The translations under genes were made by a program, and so were the position numbers. From positions 1-13,421 of the forward strand of contig URLO01000052.1 of NCBI GenBank assembly GCA_900548625.1: DNA of 13,421 bases, written 5' to 3'. Of the stretch, positions 1 to 5,766 are shown one piece after another. The notes under the pieces were generated by a model. The model was not told the DNA's origin and did not search any database. It worked only from the letters and a program-made list of their open reading frames with translations. Every line of letters begins with the position of its first letter. The stretch's first letter is position 1. The DNA comes from an uncultured Eubacteriales bacterium. GTDB lineage: Bacteria; Bacillota; Clostridia; Oscillospirales; Oscillospiraceae.

Positions 1-15
1 TTTTGCGGCATAACA

Positions 16-70
16 ATGCTCCCTTCATGATGACAGTTTGTTTTTTCACTGTCTCTCATGGAGGGAGCAT
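16..70. terminator. Long imperfect hairpin, possible transcript end after the nucleotidyltransferase
   Basis: Positions 16-30 and 56-70 form a 15-bp inverted repeat with one G-T type mismatch. Inside it, GACAG (32-36) pairs with CTGTC (49-53) around a T-rich 12-nt loop. It begins about 30 bp after the stop codon of the minus-strand nucleotidyltransferase, so a 3'-end role is plausible. No clean U-tract follows the stem on either strand, so it is not a textbook intrinsic terminator. It could instead be an RNA-stabilising hairpin or a small repeat element; one copy cannot decide this. Confidence 0.45.
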
Positions 71-102
71 ATCAATGCGCAGAAGGGCGGCGCGATCAGC
101 GA

Positions 103-1017
103 TTATTCCCAGAGGCGGGCGGGGTAGACGCCCTGCGCGCGAAGCGCGGCAAGGGCGCTGACGACGGAGGGAAGATCCTCGTGATAGGTCACGCCGTGCC
201 AGACCTCGGAGCAGGGGAGCATCCGCACCTGCGCGGTTCCGGCCTGAAGCTCGTTGTTGACGATGTACGGAAGATACAGCTCGCATTTTTCCGGGTTTTC
301 CGGGAGCGATTTGTCGAGGAAATGCGGGAACTGCGCCCAGATCTCATCGAGAAAACGCGGCGTGAAGCCGAAAAAGTTCATCGAGACCAGCGTATCGCCG
401 GAGAGCGGGACAAACGTCTTGTCGTCCTCGGTGTAGGCCGCGTCGCTGCCGCGCTGGAAGATCTTCGTGCGCTCGGTCACGCCGGTGAGGTAGCCGTCCT
501 TTACGCTGCAGATGCCGCGCGCGACGGAGCCGAACTCGGTCACGGTGTTGCGCAGGCGATAGCCGACCATGCAATAGGTGTGCTCGTCGCGGTTCTCGGT
601 CAGGAAGCGGTAGACCGTCTCAAATGCGCCGCGGCCATAGAAATCGTCGGCGTTGATGACGGCAAACGGCGCGTCAAACACGCCGCGGCAGCAGGCGACG
701 GCGTGCGCCGTGCCCCACGGTTTTTTGCGCTCTGCGGGGACGCGGTAGCCCTCTGGAAGGCGGTCAAGCTCCTGAAAGACATAATCCACCTTAAAATAAC
801 GCTCCATGCGGCGGCCGATCGTCTCGCGGAATTGCGCTTCGATGGCATGCTTGATGACGAAGGCCACACGGCGGAAGCCCGCCCGGTATGCGTCATAGAG
901 AGAATAATCAATGATGAAGCAGCCCTCGTCGTCCACCGGCGTCATCTGCTTCATGCCGCCGAAGCGGCTGCCCATACCGGCTGCCAGAATGACAAGAACA
1001 GGCTCTGAATGTTCCAT
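103..1017 (-). CDS. Nucleotidyltransferase family protein (sugar-1-phosphate type, specificity unknown)
   Basis: This 304-residue protein has the GT-A/Rossmann nucleotidyltransferase fold signature. The nucleotide-binding loop LAAGMGSRFGGMKQ is at residues 11-24. WGTAHAV is at 101-107, and the metal-binding INADDFYG motif at 121-128. Such enzymes transfer a nucleoside monophosphate from NTP to a phosphorylated substrate, usually a sugar phosphate, in the cytoplasm. The substrate cannot be read from the sequence. It is too long, and lacks the pattern, for a MocA-type molybdopterin cytidylyltransferase (about 190-200 residues), so a direct role with the neighbouring molybdenum enzyme is not supported. 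The start is the ATG at 1017: AGGAG lies 8 nt upstream, and the glycine-rich loop begins at the expected distance. An in-frame extension upstream to 1263 runs through the promoter and the previous gene's terminator and is rejected. It has its own promoter, so it is probably monocistronic here. Confidence 0.85.
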   Translation of the reverse strand: MEHSEPVLVILAAGMGSRFGGMKQMTPVDDEGCFIIDYSLYDAYRAGFRRVAFVIKHAIEAQFRETIGRRMERYFKVDYVFQELDRLPEGYRVPAERKKPWGTAHAVACCRGVFDAPFAVINADDFYGRGAFETVYRFLTENRDEHTYCMVGYRLRNTVTEFGSVARGICSVKDGYLTGVTERTKIFQRGSDAAYTEDDKTFVPLSGDTLVSMNFFGFTPRFLDEIWAQFPHFLDKSLPENPEKCELYLPYIVNNELQAGTAQVRMLPCSEVWHGVTYHEDLPSVVSALAALRAQGVYPARLWE

Positions 1018-1099
1018 GGTCACAGCTCCTTTTCGCTTCCGTTCGATTTTCTGAAGGCCCTCGGACCGGCCGCAAGAGCGGCGCCGCAGGCTCCTCTTT

Positions 1100-1128
1100 A
1101 TTCTATCCCAAGCGGCTGGAAATTGCAA
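1100..1128 (-). promoter_or_regulatory. Sigma-A promoter of the nucleotidyltransferase gene
   Basis: On the minus strand, TTGCAA (1128-1123) and TAGAAT (1105-1100) are separated by exactly 17 nt. The predicted RNA start is near 1093, giving a leader of about 75 nt. That leader contains a small hairpin (GCCGC/GCGGC, 1069-1082) and the AGGAG ribosome-binding site. The promoter lies just downstream of the terminator of the preceding ferredoxin gene, so the two genes look like separate transcription units. Confidence 0.65.
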
Positions 1129-1129
1129 C

Positions 1130-1187
1130 CGCAAACGCAAAGCGCGTCCGCACACGCCAAAGGGAGGCTTTGACGCGCGCGGACGCG
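1130..1187 (-). terminator. Intrinsic terminator of the hydroxylase-ferredoxin operon
   Basis: Read on the minus strand, 1187-1143 forms a continuous 20-bp stem: 9 bp of CGCGTCCGC/GCGGACGCG, 6 bp with three G-U wobbles, and CAAAG/CTTTG around a 5-nt loop. It starts 16 bp after the ferredoxin stop codon. The tail has two short T-runs (CTTTGCGTTTGC) rather than a pure U-tract. Strength is inferred from the stem. Confidence 0.7.
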
Positions 1188-1202
1188 GCAGTATGGCGGT
1201 CT

Positions 1203-1670
1203 TTATTTCCGAAGGATGCCGCGCAGATCGCGGATGGCGCCGCGCGGGCACACGACAAGGCACTGCCCGCAGCTGAGGCAGAGCGTCTCATCGATGCGGG
1301 AGAGGTTGTTTTCCACACGGGCTGCGCCGGAGGGACAGACCTTGGCGCAGAGTGAGCAGCCGATGCAGCTGACCTCGCACTGCCGCCGGGCGTCCTTGCC
1401 CGCGTCCTCGTTCGAGCAGGCGACCACGATGGGACACAGCCGGTCATGGAGACGCAGAACGCCGCGCGGACATTCGCGCGTGCATTTGCCGCAGCCGACG
1501 CATTTTGCGGAATCGACCTCCGCCACGCCGAGGTCGTTGATCGCGATGGCCTCGAACGGACAGACGCTCACGCACACGCCGCAGGCCACACAGCCGTAGC
1601 GGCAGTCCGCTGTGGCGCGGCAGCCGCCATTGCACGCGGCGTAAGCCGTTTTCTTGGAGCGCGTTTTCAC
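1203..1670 (-). CDS. RnfB-like soluble polyferredoxin with four [4Fe-4S] motifs
   Basis: This 155-residue protein has four CxxCxxCxxxCP motifs: C27-C30-C33-C37, C57-C60-C63-C67, C102-C105-C108-C112 and C131-C134-C137-C141. Extra cysteines lie at 13, 17, 23, 79, 85 and 98. The segment from about 80 to 145 (VACSN, SCIGCSLCAKVCP, ENNLSRID) resembles the C-terminal half of RnfB. The N-terminal membrane helix of RnfB is absent, so it should be soluble. It starts with GTG at 1670, 6 bp after the stop of the molybdenum hydroxylase; an AAGGG lies about 10 nt upstream inside the end of that gene, so translation is probably coupled. Inferred role: taking electrons from the hydroxylase, which has no FAD subunit, and passing them to ferredoxin or a membrane complex. 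The reverse direction (feeding a reductase) is also possible. A terminator follows at once, so this is the last gene of the operon. Confidence 0.85.
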   Translation of the reverse strand: MKTRSKKTAYAACNGGCRATADCRYGCVACGVCVSVCPFEAIAINDLGVAEVDSAKCVGCGKCTRECPRGVLRLHDRLCPIVVACSNEDAGKDARRQCEVSCIGCSLCAKVCPSGAARVENNLSRIDETLCLSCGQCLVVCPRGAIRDLRGILRK

Positions 1671-1676
1671 AGTGGC

Positions 1677-4253
1677 TCATCCCTTCCTTTCATACGGCGT
1701 CCCGCTGAGCGGGAGCGTGGTGCGCCGCGTGCCGTCGAGCCGGTAATAGGCGTCGGCAATGGCGGGCGCAGTGGGGATGGATGTGATCTCGCCGATGCCG
1801 ATCGCGCCGCAGGCGATGTTCAGCCCCGGCTTGTCGATGACGATGGCCTCGATCTCCGGGACCTCATGCGCGCGGAACAGGCCGAGCTTGCCGTATTGCT
1901 CGATGGGCTTGCAGTTTTCGTCGATGGGATAGCGCTCCGTCAGCGCGTAGCCCATGCTCATGACCACGCCGCCCTCGATCTGCCCCTCACAGGAGCGCGG
2001 ATTGACGGCCTTGCCGACGTCGTGCGCGGCGATCATTTTCTCGATCCTTCCGGTCTTACGGTTCAGGATGCAGACCTGCGTCGCGTAGCCGTAGGCCACA
2101 TGCGAAACGGGATTTGGCACGTCTGCGCCGAGCTTGTCGGTCTTTGCAAGGTATTCTCCGTAGAACTCCCGTCCGCAGAGCGCGGCCATATCGCCGGTGT
2201 AGGCGGCGCAGAAGGCCTCGCACGCGCGGCGGCAGGCCTCGCCCGTGATCATCGTCTGGCGCGAGCCGGAGGTATCGCCCGAGTCTGGCGCGATCCATGT
2301 GTTCGAGCGCTCATAGACGATCTGCTCGCGCGTGAGCGGCGTGTTGGTCACGACCATCTGGACGAGCACCGTGCCGACGCCCTGACCGATGCACGATGCA
2401 CCGGCGTAGATATGCAGTTTCCCGTCGTCCTGCACGATCAGCTTGCAGCGCCCCCAGTCGGGAAGACCGACGCCCACGCCCGCATTTTTCATTGCGCAGG
2501 CAAGACCGACGGGCTTTCCGGCCGCGCGGGCCGCATCGTATGCTTCCTTCACGGCCTCGAGCGTTTCGACAAGACCCGTCTCCGCGCCGACGATCTGACC
2601 GTTCGGCAGGACGCCGCCGGGACGGATGGCGTTGCGGTACCGGATCTCCCACGGAGAGATGCCGACGATGTCCGCCATTTCATTCAGCAGCGATTCGATC
2701 GCAAAACAGGTCTGCGTCACGCCGAAGCCGCGGAACGCGCCCGCAGGCGGGTTGTTGGTGTAGTACGCTGTGCCCTCGATCTCAAAATTCTCGTAGGCAT
2801 AGGGGCCGGCGGCGTGGGTGCAGGCGCGCTCGAGCACCGGGCCGCCGAGTGAGGCGAATGCGCCCGTGTCCGAGACGACCTTTGCCTTGACGCCGAGAAT
2901 TTTTCCGCTTTCGTCACAGCCGAGCGTGAAGTCCATCCAGAACGGATGCCGCTTGGGATGGATGAGAAGCGACTCGGCGCGGGAGAATTTGACCTTCACG
3001 GGTCTGCGCGTGCAGTAGGCGGCCAGCGCCGCGTGGTGCTGCACGGTCATGTCCTCTTTTCCGCCGAAGCCGCCGCCGACGAGCTGGTTTTCGACCTTGA
3101 CCTTCTTTGTTCCGAGCATCAGCGTGCATTCGTGCAGCGTGGTGTGCGAGGACTGGTCGGTCGAGAGGATCATCACGTCGCCGTCCCGGTCGATGTACGC
3201 CACGGCGCACTCCGGTTCGAGGAAGGCGTGTTCGGTCCACGGCGTTTCAAAGTGCCGGGAGAGGACGTGCGCCGCGCCCGCGATGGCAGCGTCTGCGTCG
3301 CCGCGCGAGACGTGCTTGTGCGCCTGAACGTTGCTCTCCTCCTCGTCAAAGACCAGCGGCGCGCCCGGCGCAGCGGCCTCGACGGGGTTATGCACGGCGG
3401 GAAGCACTTCATAATCGACCCGGACGAGCTTTTTCGCCTTTTCCAGCGTCTCGGCATCCTCCGCCACGACAAGGCAGATCGCATCGCCGAGATAGTGCGT
3501 CAGCCCGCCGACGGGAATGAGCGTGTACTGGTCGTGCTTGATGTGGCCGACCTTGTTTTCACCCGGAATGTCCTCGGCGGTCAGAACGGCGACAACGCCG
3601 GGCAGAGCCTTCGCCTTTGCGGCATCGATGCCGAGCACCCGCGCGCGCGGGTATTTGCTGCGGACGGCGGAGGCGCAGCACATGCCGTCGAGATACCAGT
3701 CATCGGGGTATTTGCCGTAGCCCTGCACCTTTTCTGCCACGTCCAGACGGTGGACGCTGGAGCCGAGCTTCCAGTCCGTCTCCGAGGGCTTCGGCACAAA
3801 GCCGAGCTTTTTGTATTTCGCCGCCAGACGCACGGCTGCGAAGATCTTCACATAGCCCGTGCAGCGGCAGTAATTGTTGCGCAGTGCGTGTTTGATGTCG
3901 GACTCGGTCGGGTCGGGGTTCCGGTCGAGCAGCGCCTTGGTGCACAGCACCATGCCCGGAATGCAGAAGCCGCACTGGACGGCGCCGGCCTCGCCGTAGC
4001 AGAAGGTGTAAAGCTCCTTTTCCCAGTCGCTCAGACCCTCGACCGTGAGGATGCGGCGGCCCGTGAGCGAATCGGTGCTCGGCGTACAGGCGCGGCACGG
4101 CTCGCCGTCGATCAGGACGGTGCAGGCGCCGCATGCGCCCTCGGAGCAGCCGTCCTTGACCGAGGTGAGGTGCAGCTCATCGCGCAGATAGCGCAGGAGC
4201 TTCTGATTTTTTGCGGCCGCGACCTTGCTGCCGTTGACAAAAAATTCAGCCAT
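1677..4253 (-). CDS. Molybdenum hydroxylase, xanthine dehydrogenase family, fused [2Fe-2S] and Mo-cofactor domains
   Basis: This 858-residue protein fuses the iron-sulfur and molybdopterin parts of the xanthine dehydrogenase/aldehyde oxidoreductase family, with no FAD domain (layout as in Desulfovibrio gigas aldehyde oxidoreductase). A plant-type [2Fe-2S] cluster is bound by C36, C41, C44 and probably C56. A second uses C94, C97, C129 and C131. The Mo domain follows from about 165, with GGGFGGKE (393-400), LERA (474-477), AFRGFG (506-511), IGQGVGT (622-628) and the catalytic Glu822 in GIGEITSIP. E400 and R476 align with the purine-binding Glu802 and Arg880 of bovine xanthine dehydrogenase, favouring a purine-like substrate. 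Length and layout match the selenium-dependent xanthine dehydrogenase subfamily, whose selenium is a labile cofactor ligand rather than selenocysteine. The start is the ATG at 4253: AGGAG lies 9 nt upstream. An in-frame extension to 4367 would begin at the predicted RNA start and is rejected. Electrons probably go to the downstream ferredoxin. Confidence 0.9.
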   Translation of the reverse strand: MAEFFVNGSKVAAAKNQKLLRYLRDELHLTSVKDGCSEGACGACTVLIDGEPCRACTPSTDSLTGRRILTVEGLSDWEKELYTFCYGEAGAVQCGFCIPGMVLCTKALLDRNPDPTESDIKHALRNNYCRCTGYVKIFAAVRLAAKYKKLGFVPKPSETDWKLGSSVHRLDVAEKVQGYGKYPDDWYLDGMCCASAVRSKYPRARVLGIDAAKAKALPGVVAVLTAEDIPGENKVGHIKHDQYTLIPVGGLTHYLGDAICLVVAEDAETLEKAKKLVRVDYEVLPAVHNPVEAAAPGAPLVFDEEESNVQAHKHVSRGDADAAIAGAAHVLSRHFETPWTEHAFLEPECAVAYIDRDGDVMILSTDQSSHTTLHECTLMLGTKKVKVENQLVGGGFGGKEDMTVQHHAALAAYCTRRPVKVKFSRAESLLIHPKRHPFWMDFTLGCDESGKILGVKAKVVSDTGAFASLGGPVLERACTHAAGPYAYENFEIEGTAYYTNNPPAGAFRGFGVTQTCFAIESLLNEMADIVGISPWEIRYRNAIRPGGVLPNGQIVGAETGLVETLEAVKEAYDAARAAGKPVGLACAMKNAGVGVGLPDWGRCKLIVQDDGKLHIYAGASCIGQGVGTVLVQMVVTNTPLTREQIVYERSNTWIAPDSGDTSGSRQTMITGEACRRACEAFCAAYTGDMAALCGREFYGEYLAKTDKLGADVPNPVSHVAYGYATQVCILNRKTGRIEKMIAAHDVGKAVNPRSCEGQIEGGVVMSMGYALTERYPIDENCKPIEQYGKLGLFRAHEVPEIEAIVIDKPGLNIACGAIGIGEITSIPTAPAIADAYYRLDGTRRTTLPLSGTPYERKG

Positions 4254-4293
4254 GCGTGATCTCTCCTTGCAGTATGAATTCGGTTTTTCCGTC

Positions 4294-4356
4294 ACAGCGC
4301 CTGTCGGCACGCGGCGCGCAGGCCGCGCTGCCGCGCTGTTCTCGGCGCAGAGCGCC
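4294..4356 (-). promoter_or_regulatory. Strongly folded 5' leader of the molybdenum hydroxylase mRNA
   Basis: The roughly 115-nt leader between the predicted RNA start and the ATG holds two hairpins on the minus strand. The first is GGCGC-TCT-GCGCC (4356-4344). The second is a 17-bp stem: ACAGCGC (4339-4333) pairs with GCGCTGT (4300-4294). It continues directly into GGCA (4332-4329)/TGCC (4309-4306) and, past a one-base bulge, CGCGGC (4327-4322)/GCCGCG (4315-4310) around a 6-nt loop. A 5-nt bulge (4305-4301) lies on the 3' side. The ribosome-binding site follows about 30 nt later. This could be a cis-regulatory RNA or a simple protective structure. I cannot match it by eye to the known Mo-cofactor RNA motif. 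Confidence 0.5.
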
Positions 4357-4375
4357 ACCGTTTTCACCTGGTTTT

Positions 4376-4404
4376 ATTATATATTTTTCACAAGCGCCAT
4401 GCAA
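4376..4404 (-). promoter_or_regulatory. Sigma-A promoter of the hydroxylase-ferredoxin operon
   Basis: On the minus strand TTGCAT (4404-4399) and a perfect TATAAT (4381-4376) are 17 nt apart. The surroundings are A/T-rich in an otherwise GC-rich window. RNA should start near 4369, which puts the alternative GTG at 4367 almost at the 5' end and supports translation from 4253. Confidence 0.75.
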
Positions 4405-4455
4405 TCGATTTGCCGGATATTTGAGATTTTCGTGATTTTTCATAGTGCGGGGCGC

Positions 4456-4492
4456 AAAAAATCGCCGGAACGCACAGAGCGCCGGCGATTTT
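4456..4492 (-). terminator. Intrinsic terminator of the cysteine desulfurase gene
   Basis: A perfect 11-bp inverted repeat (4458-4468 and 4482-4492) surrounds a 13-nt loop. On the minus strand it is followed by six T's (4461-4456, overlapping the stem base). It lies 36 bp after the desulfurase stop and about 50 bp upstream of the next promoter, cleanly separating the two units. Confidence 0.85.
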
Positions 4493-4527
4493 GTTCGACC
4501 ATATCAAAAACGGAAAGCAGTGCCTGC

Positions 4528-5664
4528 TTATGCCTCTGCGATCTCGCGCACGGCACGGATGGCGGCATCGACCTCCGTCTGCGTGTTGAACCAGCCGAAG
4601 CTGAAGCGCACCGCGCCCTGCTGCACTGTGCCAAGCGCCCGGTGCATCCGCGGCGCACAGTGCGCGCCAGAGCGCGTGGCGATGCCGTAATCCTGCGAAA
4701 GCCAGTCGGAGACCGCGCCGGAGTCGTACTGCCCGATGTTCAGCGCCACGATCGGCGCGCGCACGCGCTGTGCATGGTCACCGTAGACCGTTACGCCGGG
4801 AATGGCGCGCACGCCGTCAGAAAACCGGCGCGCCAGCGCGTCCTCATGTGCGTGGATGCGCTCCACGCCCGTTTGCAGGAGCCATTCCGCCGCCGCCGAA
4901 AGCCCTGCGATGCCGTGGCCGTTCAGCGTGCCGGCCTCCAGATGTGTGGGATATTCCTCCGGCTGACGCTCGAGATAGCTCTGCACGCCCGTGCCGCCGG
5001 TGAGCAGCGGCCGGATGTCCACACCCTCCCGCACCAGAAGGCCGCCGGTGCCCTGCGGGCCCATGAGGCTCTTGTGGCCGGTGAAGCACAGAACGTCTGC
5101 GGGGCAGGTCCTGAGGTCGATGGGAAGGCTTCCTGCCGTCTGCGAGGCGTCAACGAGGAGCAAAAGCCCGTGCGCGTGCGCAAACGCCCCGATGCGTGCA
5201 AGGTCGAGCACCGTGCCGGTCAGGTTGGAGGCGTGCGTACAGACGATGGCGCGGGTGTTTGGGCGCAGCAGACGCTCAAAATCGGCGTAGTCGATGTTTC
5301 CCAGCCGGTCTGCCGGAAGGAAATCGACCGCTATGCCGCGCTCGCGCAGCCGATGGAGCGGGCGCAGGACGGAGTTGTGCTCCAGATCGGTCGAAAGGAC
5401 GTGGCAGTTCGTGTCCAGCAGACCGAAGATCGCCGTGTTGAGCGCCTGTGTGGCGTTTGCGGTGAACACCACGCGCTCCGGCGCGTCAAAGCCGAACAGC
5501 ACGGCAAGCGTCTCGCGCGCGTGATAGATCGTCCGTCCGGCGCTGAGACTTCCGGCGTGGGCGCCGCGCCCGCTGTTGCCGAGCGTGCCCATCGCGGAAA
5601 TGACCGCCTCTGCCACGCAGGGCGGCTTTTGCAGCGTGGTCGCCGCATTGTCAAGATAGATCAT
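4528..5664 (-). CDS. Cysteine desulfurase family PLP enzyme (aminotransferase class V, EF2568-like)
   Basis: This 378-residue fold-type I PLP enzyme resembles the NifS/SufS/selenocysteine lyase group. The N-terminal MIYLDNAATT is typical. The PLP-stacking His96 is in DLEHNS, Asp172 in VDASQTAG pairs with the cofactor, and Lys198 in FTGHKSL is the Schiff-base lysine. Cys336 in RSGAHCAP is the likely persulfide or selenide carrier. The short N-terminus and the GHKSLMGPQGTGG motif fit the family typified by Enterococcus faecalis EF2568, which sits in a selenium-dependent molybdenum hydroxylase gene set. Here it lies directly upstream of such a hydroxylase, so donating S or Se to the Mo cofactor is a reasonable inference; general Fe-S or tRNA sulfur supply cannot be excluded. 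The start is the ATG at 5664, with GGGAGG 7 nt upstream; the 31 extra codons upstream run into a leader hairpin. It has its own promoter and terminator. Confidence 0.88.
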   Translation of the reverse strand: MIYLDNAATTLQKPPCVAEAVISAMGTLGNSGRGAHAGSLSAGRTIYHARETLAVLFGFDAPERVVFTANATQALNTAIFGLLDTNCHVLSTDLEHNSVLRPLHRLRERGIAVDFLPADRLGNIDYADFERLLRPNTRAIVCTHASNLTGTVLDLARIGAFAHAHGLLLLVDASQTAGSLPIDLRTCPADVLCFTGHKSLMGPQGTGGLLVREGVDIRPLLTGGTGVQSYLERQPEEYPTHLEAGTLNGHGIAGLSAAAEWLLQTGVERIHAHEDALARRFSDGVRAIPGVTVYGDHAQRVRAPIVALNIGQYDSGAVSDWLSQDYGIATRSGAHCAPRMHRALGTVQQGAVRFSFGWFNTQTEVDAAIRAVREIAEA

Positions 5665-5685
5665 GTCCGCGCCTCCCATCGATCT

Positions 5686-5716
5686 GCCGGAGATGCCGCG
5701 CTGCGGCCTTTCCGGC
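5686..5716 (-). promoter_or_regulatory. Two-tier hairpin in the leader of the cysteine desulfurase mRNA
   Basis: GCCGGA (5716-5711) pairs with TCCGGC (5691-5686). After a symmetric 3x3 internal loop (AAG opposite ATC), GCCGC (5707-5703) pairs with GCGGC (5699-5695) around a 3-nt loop. The structure lies within the first 10-40 nt of the predicted transcript and ends 10 nt before the GGGAGG ribosome-binding site. A regulatory role is possible but unproven; GC-rich leaders can form such stems by chance. Confidence 0.4.
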
Positions 5717-5728
5717 GGAGCTGCTTTC

Positions 5729-5757
5729 ATTGTAGCCCGCAAAGGGGCCTTTTTCAA
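5729..5757 (-). promoter_or_regulatory. Sigma-A promoter of the cysteine desulfurase gene
   Basis: TTGAAA (5757-5752) and TACAAT (5734-5729) are 17 nt apart on the minus strand. The -35 box begins only about 10 bp after the stop codon of the upstream methyltransferase gene. RNA should start near 5722. No terminator lies between the two genes, so read-through from the methyltransferase is also possible. Confidence 0.65.
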
Positions 5758-5766
5758 GTCGCCGGC

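Noticed and set aside
1444..1680. A 78-codon minus-strand frame starting at ATG 1680 and overlapping the hydroxylase stop
   Set aside because: It runs out of frame through the polyferredoxin gene, and its ribosome-binding site would touch the ATG. The ferredoxin frame carries the cysteine motifs.
1446..4259. Plus-strand open frames of 468 and 437 codons opposite the molybdenum hydroxylase
   Set aside because: The minus-strand gene has every expected catalytic and cluster motif; the plus-strand frames have none.
4254..4367. A 38-residue N-terminal extension of the hydroxylase from a GTG at 4367
   Set aside because: The GTG lies at the predicted RNA start with no room for a ribosome-binding site, and the [2Fe-2S] domain begins properly at the ATG at 4253.
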